From Caldilineaceae bacterium (GTDB lineage Bacteria > Chloroflexota > Anaerolineae > Caldilineales > Caldilineaceae): a DNA stretch of 64,000 nt. The first letter of the stretch is position 1. Every line of letters starts with the position of its first letter. Both the position numbers and the translations under genes were made by a program. The notes under the pieces were generated by a model that saw only the letters and a list, made by a program, of their open reading frames with translations, was not told the DNA's origin and did no database searches. This document shows, in pieces, positions 20,005 through 27,845 of the stretch. The stretch spans positions 1 through 64,000 of the forward strand of contig JADLFO010000326.1 of the NCBI GenBank assembly GCA_020845455.1, given 5' to 3'.

Positions 20005-21516
20005 TTAGTTCCTGCCGGGGCGATAGACTGCCGATTGGGTGGTGTGCGATACAACGATACCCATCAGCTTGGCGGGTGTGTTGGCTAACTCCCGGCGCGC
20101 CCGTTCGACTGCCTCTTTGTGCGCAATGGATTGGCCGACTACGAATACGATGCCATCGGCAACAGCGGACAACGCCGGCGTCTCTGCGGATGTGAGCAGT
20201 GCGGGCGTGTCGAGCAAGACAATATCGGCGCGCCGGCGCAGTTGTTCCATCAACGGAGCCAGCCGTCCCGGCGTGAAGAGCGCCAAGGACCGGCCGGAGT
20301 GTTCCCCATAGGGAATGACGCGCAGGTTCGGCACCGAACTTGCGTGGCTGATCTGGTCGAGGCGTGCATGGGCGAGCAGGGCATCGCTTATGCCAAGCTC
20401 GCTGGGGATGTTGAAGATGGTATGCAGGCTAGGGTGGTGGATATTACAGTCGACTAGGATGACGCTGTGGCCGAGCTTGGCGAGCGCCACGCCGAGATTG
20501 GCGACTACGGTGGATTTGCCTTCACCTGGTTCGGCGCTGGTCACGAGCAGGACGAGTGGCGATGTATCTTTGGCTCGTGCGGCCAGGTTGACGGCTGCAC
20601 GAGCGAACGCAGCTTCGTGGGGTGAATGGCCGTTCATGACGACGTTCGGCCATTTGGTATGGGGAGAAACCGGCACGCCTGCCAACAAGGGCGACTGGGC
20701 CGCCATCTCGATCTGGTCTACAGAGTGCAGCCGGTTGTCCAAGTTTTCAACCAGCAATGCCACACCCAGCCCCGCGGCCAATCCTGCGATGAGTCCTGCC
20801 ATCAGATTGAGCCGCACATTTGGCCGGGTCGGTTCTGTGGGCGGGGTTGCAGGGTCCATCACCGAGAGCAAACTGGTTTGAATCAACGCGCGCGTGCGCA
20901 GGGATTCGCGTTGCGCCCGAAGCTCATCATATTGGCCGCGTTTTCGATCAAGCTCGTCACGGATGGCGGCCAAACCCTCTGCATCTGCCGGAGAGAGTAT
21001 CGACAGTTTTGCATAGTCTTGTTCGACTGTCCGCAGTTCGGCTTCGAACTGGCCCAGTTGTCGCGTCAGTTCCTGCTGTCGTTTTTGCAGGTCTGCGTTG
21101 ACCCTCTCCTCCCCCCTCGCGACTAGGATGGCGGCAAGGGCATTCGCCATCTCGCCGGCCAGTGAGGGGTCGTCGGCCTCGACTGTTAATACAATCAGTT
21201 CGGTATTGGCAAGAACCTGCGCTTCGATTGAGGGAGGTTCCTGCAAATTGAAGCGTTCCATGAGTTCATGCCGGATAAGCCCGCTTTGGGCAGTCTGTGA
21301 ATAGGTGTTCATCAACCGGTCGGCGTATGCCACATCGTATTGCACTTCGTCGAGCATACCGCGCGCCGGCGTCGAGACCTGGAGCGTGACCGATGCCGTA
21401 TAGACAGGGGTCATCACTTTGCTTGCAAGGCCGGCGATGGCGAGCGTAGTGAGAGCGGTGAGTCCTATGGAAAGCCTGTGCCGCCAGAGAAAAAGAAGAT
21501 ATGCGTTTAGCTCCAT
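20005..21516 (-). CDS. Fused Wzz chain-length determinant / CpsD-like P-loop ATPase
   Basis: Wzz N-term; VTSAEPGEGKSTVVANLGVALAKLGHSVILVDCNIHHPS. Confidence 0.9.
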   Translation of the reverse strand: MELNAYLLFLWRHRLSIGLTALTTLAIAGLASKVMTPVYTASVTLQVSTPARGMLDEVQYDVAYADRLMNTYSQTAQSGLIRHELMERFNLQEPPSIEAQVLANTELIVLTVEADDPSLAGEMANALAAILVARGEERVNADLQKRQQELTRQLGQFEAELRTVEQDYAKLSILSPADAEGLAAIRDELDRKRGQYDELRAQRESLRTRALIQTSLLSVMDPATPPTEPTRPNVRLNLMAGLIAGLAAGLGVALLVENLDNRLHSVDQIEMAAQSPLLAGVPVSPHTKWPNVVMNGHSPHEAAFARAAVNLAARAKDTSPLVLLVTSAEPGEGKSTVVANLGVALAKLGHSVILVDCNIHHPSLHTIFNIPSELGISDALLAHARLDQISHASSVPNLRVIPYGEHSGRSLALFTPGRLAPLMEQLRRRADIVLLDTPALLTSAETPALSAVADGIVFVVGQSIAHKEAVERARRELANTPAKLMGIVVSHTTQSAVYRPGRN

Positions 21517-21679
21517 AGAGATCCACCGATTCAGTACGCTTATGGTTTGGAAAGGGTGCAGTTGACAAAGAACAGCCTCGATACAAGCCCATCAATATTC
21601 TATGAATATCCTGCGAATACGAGGTTGGACCTGGCATTGCCCATGCCCTGCGGTACAATCACATGCACAAGATCCTACG

Positions 21680-21707
21680 GTTACAATCGTGAAAACCATG
21701 CTATAAT
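21680..21707 (+). promoter_or_regulatory. Candidate sigma70-like promoter GTTACA-N16-TATAAT
   Basis: GTTACA 21680-21685, TATAAT 21702-21707, in a non-coding gap. Confidence 0.4.
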
Positions 21708-21856
21708 GCAGCAGGGGATAGCTCCCTGCGTCAAAAGACACAGGAAGCATACCTGGTGGGAATGCGCTACTCGTGCTGCGAACCCGTCTAGCGCACCCCT
21801 GCTCTGCATGTGGGGAGGGTTTGTTCCTTCGTGGGCAAACCTTCCCTTTTGTTTTT
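21708..21856 (+). ncRNA. Candidate structured non-coding RNA ending in an intrinsic terminator
   Basis: Pairing 21708-21717 with 21796-21807; TGCGCTA/TAGCGCA 21763-21769/21789-21795; CAGG/CCTG 21741-21744/21752-21755; terminator 21813-21856; no plus-strand gene nearby. Confidence 0.35.
21813..21856 (+). terminator. Rho-independent terminator
   Basis: GGGAGGGTTTG ... CAAACCTTCCC (11 bp, one G.U) then TTTTGTTTTT. Confidence 0.75.
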
Positions 21857-21883
21857 CGCTCTATCGTGCTGAGTGGTTACGTT

Positions 21884-21928
21884 TCTGTGACACGCACCTC
21901 TGTGACACACATCTCTGTGATATACATC
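21884..21928. repeat. Three tandem 15-bp repeats
   Basis: TCTGTGACACGCACC / TCTGTGACACACATC / TCTGTGATATACATC. Confidence 0.8.
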
Positions 21929-22433
21929 TGCCGGCCTATGGCCCGTTCCATCGTACGCGCCCCTCACATCTCGCTGCCGCCGTCCACTGCATCTAGAGCG
22001 CGCACAACTTAAGTAGGCTGTTGCGGGCCATTTGTCTGCAACAGCACTGCTAAACAGGGGGCGTGACGTCTCTCAATACTGCTGCCTACTTGTGTTGGCG
22101 TGGATAACAACAGACGCGCGGCCCTTTAGAACCGCCTGGGCCATACCAGAGGATGTTCAGAGACCTCTGGAACGTAAACGCAGGCGTCAAGGGGCAGTTG
22201 ATGTGTAAGTGCTGACCACTCAGCAAGCACCTTTTCGTTGACAGACTGTGATCTGTGGTCGGCGATGAGGCGTCAGGCGCTGTGGTTGGGCGCCACTGTT
22301 TGCAAAGCGTGGTCTGCACCCTGCATAATGTCCGTTCGATTTGTAAGAGAACCTACATGGCTTGTTTCACTTTTCACTATAGGCCCGCCATGCAGCGATG
22401 TCAATAGAGATCATGACAAATCTGGCTGACAAT

Positions 22434-22467
22434 GATGACAGATTCCAGGATGACAGATTCCAGGATG
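22434..22467. repeat. Perfect 15-bp tandem duplication (2.3 copies)
   Basis: GATGACAGATTCCAG x2 + GATG. Confidence 0.9.
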
Positions 22468-22512
22468 TGCGGGGTATAGGTTGGGGTGCTGTACGCTGGA
22501 TGTGGGCAGCAA

Positions 22513-22539
22513 AAAGCCCTTCCGGTGTAGAAGGGCTTT
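22513..22539 (-). terminator. Intrinsic terminator downstream of fabI
   Basis: AAAGCCCTTC-7 nt-GAAGGGCTTT, T-run on the minus strand. Confidence 0.75.
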
Positions 22540-22585
22540 GAGATCCGTCGTTGTGCGGGAGTTGGCTGAGATAGACAACCCCGTC

Positions 22586-23392
22586 TTAAGCGTCGGCAGC
22601 GAGGTCAGTCTCCATCTTGGCGGGGTCGGGTGCGCCCATGATGTTGTAGCCGCCGTCTACATAGAGCACTTCGCCGGTGATGCTCGTCGCCCAGTCGCCG
22701 AGCAGGAAGCGGGCGGCATCGCCGATATTTTCCTGTGTGACATTGCCCAGGGGCGCGACCGAACCGACGTAGTGCAGGCTCTTGCGAAAGCCGCTGACGC
22801 CAGAGGCCGCCAGCGTCTTGATGGGGCCGGCGCTGATGGCGTTGACACGGATGCGCTGCGGGCCGAGGTCCCAGGCAAGGTAGCGCACCGACGCCTCGAG
22901 CGCGGCCTTGGCGACGCCCATGACATTGTAGCCGGGGGTCACCTTTTCGGCGCCGAAATAGGTGAGGGTGAGAATGCTGCCGCCGTTGGGCATGACGTCG
23001 CGGGCGCGCCTGGCAAGCGCGATCAGGCTGTAGCAGCTTACGTCCAGCGCGATTTTGAAGCCATTGCGGCTGGTGTCGCTGAAGCGTGCGCTCAGGTCCT
23101 CACCCGGCGCAAAGGCCACGGCGTGAACTAGGAAGTCGAGGCCGCCAAAGTGGGACTGGGCGCGGCGAAAGACTTCGTCAATCGCCTCATCCTGGGTTAC
23201 GTCGCACTCCTCGACAAATTGACTGTTCACGCTTTCGGCCAACGGCTCGACGCGTTTCTTGAGGATCTCGCCGGCATAGCTGAAGCCGAGTTCTGCGCCT
23301 TCTTCATGCAGGGCCTGGGCGATGCCCCAGGCAATGGAGTTTTTGTTGGCGACTCCGAAGATGAGGCCCTTTTTGCCTTCAAACAGTCCCAT
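22586..23392 (-). CDS. fabI: Enoyl-[acyl-carrier-protein] reductase (NADH)
   Basis: [64 protein letters not shown]. Confidence 0.95.
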   Translation of the reverse strand: MGLFEGKKGLIFGVANKNSIAWGIAQALHEEGAELGFSYAGEILKKRVEPLAESVNSQFVEECDVTQDEAIDEVFRRAQSHFGGLDFLVHAVAFAPGEDLSARFSDTSRNGFKIALDVSCYSLIALARRARDVMPNGGSILTLTYFGAEKVTPGYNVMGVAKAALEASVRYLAWDLGPQRIRVNAISAGPIKTLAASGVSGFRKSLHYVGSVAPLGNVTQENIGDAARFLLGDWATSITGEVLYVDGGYNIMGAPDPAKMETDLAADA

Positions 23393-23517
23393 TGTTTCCC
23401 TCCTGGGTAGCTCTTTGACGATACATACTGTCCGCTGCGTAGGGGTTTGCGAGACCTGCGTGTCTATTGCGTAGGGTAAACGGCGGAAATTGATAACGAA
23501 TTCTCATCTTTCCCTAC

Positions 23518-23546
23518 TTTACAAGCGCCAAACTTCGTGCTATTAT
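23518..23546 (+). promoter_or_regulatory. Candidate sigma70-like promoter TTTACA-N17-TATTAT
   Basis: TTTACA 23518-23523, TATTAT 23541-23546. Confidence 0.5.
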
Positions 23547-23552
23547 CCTAAG

Positions 23553-23626
23553 CATGAACTGACCGTTCATTGCGGTGCGGCCTAGCCGCTATCGGGGGAA
23601 CCGCAATGGACGGCAGTTCTTTTTTT
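23553..23626 (+). ncRNA. Candidate ~74-nt small RNA: 20-bp stem-loop plus U-tract
   Basis: GAACTGACCGTTCATTGCGGT (23556-23576) pairs with ACCGCAATGGACGGCAGTTC (23600-23619), one A bulge and one G.U; GCGGC-CTA-GCCGC hairpin in the loop; TTTTTTT 23620-23626; promoter-like hexamers just upstream. Confidence 0.45.
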
Positions 23627-23630
23627 ACCC

Positions 23631-24866
23631 CTAAGACACCAGGCGCAAAAACTTGCGTTTGCCGGCTTGCAAGGTGCGTTCCTGCGAGTCGGGTTCCACC
23701 ACGAAATCGACCTCTTTGATTGTCTCACCCTGCAAACGCACGCCGCCTTGCTGCACCAAGCGGCGACCTTCACTCTTGCTGGTCACGGCTCCGGCGGCAT
23801 GCAAAAGGTCCACGATCCCGACCGGGGCGCGCACCTGGAAGGCGGGGGCATCGCTGGGCGCTTCACCCTGGTGCATGCGTGCGGCGTCTTCGGCGGCCTT
23901 GCCGGCCTCGGCATCGCCATGGAAGATGCTGACGATCTCCCAGGCCAGCCGGTGCTTGAGTTCGCGCATGTCGATGACGCCGGTCTCTGCGTCGTGAAAG
24001 AAGCGGTCGATCTGCGCTTGCGGCCAGCGCGTGACCAACTCCGCATAGTTGCGGACGGCGGAATCGGGTATGTTAAGCACCTTGGTGAACATGATGCCGG
24101 GCGGGTCGTTGACGCCGATGGTGTTGCCGGTCGATTTGCTCATGCGCTGCACGCCGTCGGTGCCGACCAGGATGGGCGAGGTGAGCACGATCTGCGGCTT
24201 GAGGCCAAACGCTTCCATCAGCTTGCGCCCCGCCATCAGGTTGAACAGTTGATCCGTGCCGCCCACTTGGACATCGGTGTTGAGGGCCACGGCATCGTAG
24301 CCCTGCATCAAGGCGTAGAAGAACTCATGCAGCCAGATGGCATCGCCGGTGGCATAGCGCTTGCTGAAGTTGTCGCGCGCCAAGAACTGTTGGACGGTGA
24401 AGTTGCTGGCAAGCTGCACGATCTGCTCAAAGCTGAGTTCCTTCAGCCATTCATGGTTATAGCGAACGGTCGTGCGCGCCGGGTCGAGAACCGCCCAAGC
24501 CTGGTCGGCATAGGTCTGGGCTTTTTCCAGCGCCTCGGTCAGCGACTGCTGTTTGCGCGCGCTCTCCTTGTCGCTGGGGTCGCCGATGATACCGGTAAAA
24601 GTGCCGATCAGGAAGATGACATCGTGGCCCAAGTCTTGAAATTGGCGCAGTTTGCGCATGCTGATGGTGTGGCCCAGATGCAGGTCGGGCGAGGAGGGGT
24701 CATAGCCGCAGTAGACGCGTAAGGGGCGGCCTGTGGCGGCGCTCTCCTCCAGGCGGGCGCGCAGTTCGCGCTCCATATTGGTATAGGTGAGCGGGTCGCC
24801 AAAGTCGACGCCGCGCATCAGGATTTGCATCTGCTCGTCAACAGGTGGAAAAGCTGCCATAGTCAA
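23631..24866 (-). CDS. tyrS: Tyrosyl-tRNA synthetase
   Basis: [51 protein letters not shown]. Confidence 0.95.
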   Translation of the reverse strand: MTMAAFPPVDEQMQILMRGVDFGDPLTYTNMERELRARLEESAATGRPLRVYCGYDPSSPDLHLGHTISMRKLRQFQDLGHDVIFLIGTFTGIIGDPSDKESARKQQSLTEALEKAQTYADQAWAVLDPARTTVRYNHEWLKELSFEQIVQLASNFTVQQFLARDNFSKRYATGDAIWLHEFFYALMQGYDAVALNTDVQVGGTDQLFNLMAGRKLMEAFGLKPQIVLTSPILVGTDGVQRMSKSTGNTIGVNDPPGIMFTKVLNIPDSAVRNYAELVTRWPQAQIDRFFHDAETGVIDMRELKHRLAWEIVSIFHGDAEAGKAAEDAARMHQGEAPSDAPAFQVRAPVGIVDLLHAAGAVTSKSEGRRLVQQGGVRLQGETIKEVDFVVEPDSQERTLQAGKRKFLRLVS

Positions 24867-24963
24867 CTCCGGTGTGGCTGGTCACAGAGACGCTTATCGA
24901 AAAAATGAGGCTGTGAAAACAACGTGAAAAGATAACAGTCATGAAACAACGATCAGAAAACAA

Positions 24964-24992
24964 CAACGCGTGGCGGGCAGTTCCACGCGTTG
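24964..24992 (-). terminator. Hairpin terminator after the zinc-ribbon gene
   Basis: CAACGCGTGG / CCACGCGTTG perfect 10-bp stem; T-rich on the minus strand; second hairpin CCGGGT-CCTG-ACCCGG at 25001-25016. Confidence 0.6.
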
Positions 24993-25065
24993 GGATGATG
25001 CCGGGTCCTGACCCGGTATAATACCTGGAGCAGACGTGCCGGTCAATCCATTGGGGGAGGCTGCG

Positions 25066-26142
25066 CTAGTTGGCGGGCTGGGCGCTGACCACATGTCCAC
25101 CGGCGGTGATTTCCAGGTTCCAGACCGAGCCTTGGGTACACCGTTGGTAGTCGGCGTAGTTGGCGGCATCGTAGACGACTTGCCGCCCGTCTACCTGGAA
25201 AACACATTGATAGCGTTCGCCGCGGTCGCCCTCGCGCTGACGGTCGCTCAGGCTCAGGGCCGGCCATTGAGGGCTGAAGCCGGCGCCTTCTTGGGTGAAC
25301 TGGTCGACCACGCGCCACTCGTTGACGGTGTATTCGCAGCGCTGATCGACGACCTCATAGACGCAGTCCTGCACGACTTGGGCATAGCCTGTGCCTTGGT
25401 CGATGGCATAGGGCGTGCCGCAGACCTCGCGCGCGCCGGGCGCCGGTTGATCGACCACGCTGCGCACGTCGTCATAACACGCACCGATGCTTGCATCGCC
25501 GGGGATCTGATCATGCCAGGCGGTGCGCTGCACGGGGACCAGCCCCACGACGTCCACGCTGCGCGTCCAACGGGTGTCCACGACTTGGCCGGTGGTGGCG
25601 GTGGCGCGTGCGCCGTTTAGGAAAAAGACCGCAGCCAGAATAAGAACGAGCACGCCCAGGCCCACGGCTGCCCAGAGACAGCCGCGCGAGGAGGATGCTG
25701 CGGCGGGTGCAGGCGGTGCGACGGGTCTGACGGCGGGCAAGGGCGCGCCGCAGTTTTTACAGACGCGCGCGCCGGCGGGGTTGAGCGTGCCGCAAGCGGC
25801 GCATTTGACCTCTTCCGGCCGCGCCGCACCAAAGCCTTGGACAAGCTGGCCCGCTGGGCGCGCTTGGCCGCCGGTCAGATTGCCGCCGCACTGTTTACAT
25901 ACCTTGGCCGATGCCGGGTTGCGCGTGCCGCAGTAGGGACAGTGGATGTCGGGGCCGGCGGTAGCCTGTTGGACGGTGGCTTCGCCGGTCTCGATCTTGG
26001 CCTGGGCAGGCGCTTCGAATTTGACGTCGTCCGGCTGTGGGGAACCGCAGTTTTGGCACAGACGCCGGCTTCCCGGGTTGCGCGTGCCACAGGTGGGGCA
26101 GGTCCATTCAAGCTCGATATAGCCGAGGGTTTGTTTCGCCAT
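25066..26142 (-). CDS. Triple zinc-ribbon membrane protein with secreted C-terminal domain
   Basis: CPTCGTRNPGSRRLCQNCG, CPYCGTRNPASAKVCKQCG, CAACGTLNPAGARVCKNCG then TM CLWAAVGLGVLVLILAAVFFL; start MAKQTLG at 26142. Confidence 0.75.
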   Translation of the reverse strand: MAKQTLGYIELEWTCPTCGTRNPGSRRLCQNCGSPQPDDVKFEAPAQAKIETGEATVQQATAGPDIHCPYCGTRNPASAKVCKQCGGNLTGGQARPAGQLVQGFGAARPEEVKCAACGTLNPAGARVCKNCGAPLPAVRPVAPPAPAAASSSRGCLWAAVGLGVLVLILAAVFFLNGARATATTGQVVDTRWTRSVDVVGLVPVQRTAWHDQIPGDASIGACYDDVRSVVDQPAPGAREVCGTPYAIDQGTGYAQVVQDCVYEVVDQRCEYTVNEWRVVDQFTQEGAGFSPQWPALSLSDRQREGDRGERYQCVFQVDGRQVVYDAANYADYQRCTQGSVWNLEITAGGHVVSAQPAN

Positions 26143-26148
26143 AGATGG

Positions 26149-26178
26149 AGTGTAGTGGCGGTAGAGCGGCACTGTCAA
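26149..26178 (-). promoter_or_regulatory. Promoter TTGACA-N18-TACACT giving a probably leaderless transcript
   Basis: -10 ends 6 nt before the ATG at 26142. Confidence 0.5.
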
Positions 26179-26208
26179 ATTGCCTGGAGGAGCATCGGGC
26201 GCGAGGTT

Positions 26209-26237
26209 TTGCGCGGGGCGCGTGCCTTCATTACAAT
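26209..26237 (+). promoter_or_regulatory. Promoter TTGCGC-N17-TACAAT giving a probably leaderless transcript
   Basis: -10 ends 6 nt before the ATG at 26244. Confidence 0.5.
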
Positions 26238-26243
26238 AGCGCC

Positions 26244-27761
26244 ATGGCGACGCAAGCGGGACGCAAGCAGGGTAAACGCCGGTCAGACGGCAATTCCACC
26301 TGGGGCGACGAGAATTCCACGTTTGAATGGGAGTTCGACACCGGCGCGCCCGCCGATGCGGCGCAGCCGCGACCGGAAAGGCGGCCCGCGGCGCTTCCGC
26401 CGCTGCGCCCCAGCAGCCAGGGGCCAGAGCCAGAACCAAAGCAGCAGGAGCCCGTGGCGGGTGTTGCGTTCGAAACGCCGCATCCGGTGTCGCCGTTGGC
26501 AGCCAAGTATTCTGGAAGTGACGGCCTGCGCCGGGCGCGCTCCGTGGCGCAGTTGCTCGACGCAGCCTTGGAACGCTGGTGGCGGTTGGAGGAGGTAGCC
26601 GGCCGTGGCCTGCTGCGCGAGGGGCTGCTGGTCTTGGAGGCCGGCCACGATTTGGACGGGGCGCAGCGTACGCTGCTGCTGCGTTCGGCGCTGGCGCATG
26701 GCACGGGTCAACTCACGGCGCTGCATTACCAGACTGATCCAGAGCGGGTGGCGCTGGTGATCCAAGAGGCGGCGTTGATTTGGGACCCGCCGCTGCCGGC
26801 GGCGACGGTGGCATGGCTGGCCGTGCAAGACCCGCGCCGGGTGGAGTGGTGTGCGCCGCTCATCCACGATCTGCAAACCGTAGCTGCTGCGGCGGCGGGA
26901 GTGCAGCGGGAGCGGGCCGAAGCGCTGTTGGCGGCGTTGGACGGGCGCAGTTGGGAGGGTGAAATCCTGGGGCGAGCGCCGGAGCCGGCCGGGCAGCCCG
27001 GCACGGCTGGGGCGGTGCGGTCGCGCTGGGGGGTGGCGGCGGCGCTGGCGCTGGTGGTGGGGGGGCTGATCTGGTGGCAGATGGTCATCCACCGGCCCTT
27101 GGGGATGGTGGAAGTGCCGCCGGGCAGCTATCTGGCACGAGACCCCGCGCTCGACGCGGATCGCCGCGTGGCGCTGGACGGTTTTCTGATCGACCGCTTT
27201 GAGGTCGCCAACCGGGAGTATCGGCGCTGCTACGCCCGCGGGGACTGTCCCTGGCCGAGCAGTATACAGAGCGCGACGCGTCCGAACTATTTTTTGGAGC
27301 GGGCGTTTGCCGGGTATCCGGTGGTGAATCTCGACCACGCGGCCGCGGCGGCGTATTGCCGCTGGGCGGGCAAACGGCTGCCGACCGCCGAGGAGTGGGA
27401 GGTGGCGGCGGGCTATGCGCCGGCCACCAACCGGCAGTACCGCTATCCCTGGGGTGAACTGTTCGAGCCGCAGCGTGCCAACAGCGCCGCGGCGGGTTTG
27501 GGCGATACAGTGGCAGTGGGCAGTTATCATCCGGCGGGGGACAGCCCGCTGGGCGCGAGCGAGATGGCGGGTAATGTGGCGGAATGGACGAGCACCCAGG
27601 CGCAGCAGGGTGAGCAGGCGGGCTATGTGGTCAAGGGTGGCAGCTTTTTGGATGGACCCGACCGCATGAGGGCCTCGGCGCAGATGGTGTTGGCGGGGGA
27701 GCAGGCCTCGGCGTGGGTGGGGCTGCGCTGCGCACGCACATTGCTGCTAGATCGACAGTAA
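26244..27761 (+). CDS. SUMF1/formylglycine-generating-enzyme-like domain protein with internal TM, likely non-catalytic
   Basis: GMVEVPPGSYLA...AAAAYCRWAGKRLPTAEEWEVAAGYA...EMAGNVAEWTS...VVKGGSFLDGPDRMRAS...WVGLRCART. Confidence 0.85.
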   Translation: MATQAGRKQGKRRSDGNSTWGDENSTFEWEFDTGAPADAAQPRPERRPAALPPLRPSSQGPEPEPKQQEPVAGVAFETPHPVSPLAAKYSGSDGLRRARSVAQLLDAALERWWRLEEVAGRGLLREGLLVLEAGHDLDGAQRTLLLRSALAHGTGQLTALHYQTDPERVALVIQEAALIWDPPLPAATVAWLAVQDPRRVEWCAPLIHDLQTVAAAAAGVQRERAEALLAALDGRSWEGEILGRAPEPAGQPGTAGAVRSRWGVAAALALVVGGLIWWQMVIHRPLGMVEVPPGSYLARDPALDADRRVALDGFLIDRFEVANREYRRCYARGDCPWPSSIQSATRPNYFLERAFAGYPVVNLDHAAAAAYCRWAGKRLPTAEEWEVAAGYAPATNRQYRYPWGELFEPQRANSAAAGLGDTVAVGSYHPAGDSPLGASEMAGNVAEWTSTQAQQGEQAGYVVKGGSFLDGPDRMRASAQMVLAGEQASAWVGLRCARTLLLDRQ

Positions 27762-27845
27762 CTTGCCGCGCCTGGGATCTGTTGCTACAATCGTACCGCC
27801 TTGGACCGGCGACGAGACCAGAGGAAATTGGGAAAGAAACTTCGT

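Noticed and set aside
21708-21807. B12 riboswitch or SRP RNA
   Set aside because: Local CAGGAAGCATACCTG vaguely resembles a B12 box, but the rest of the cobalamin core and the SRP GGAAGGAAGCAG tetraloop region are missing
21884-21928. CRISPR array
   Set aside because: Repeats are only 15 bp, directly abutting with no spacers, and no cas genes are nearby
21547-21996. 149-aa plus-strand ORF in the EPS-fabI gap
   Set aside because: Composition and the CDTHLCDTHLCDIHL stretch come from the 15-bp tandem repeat; no homology recognised, and it spans a terminator
23556-23626. Simple tyrS terminator
   Set aside because: T-tract follows the hairpin only on the plus strand; on the tyrS (minus) strand the hairpin is preceded by A7 and not followed by a U-run, so kept as sRNA candidate instead
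26283-27530. 415-aa minus-strand ORF
   Set aside because: Antisense to the SUMF1-domain gene; R/H/P-rich shadow ORF
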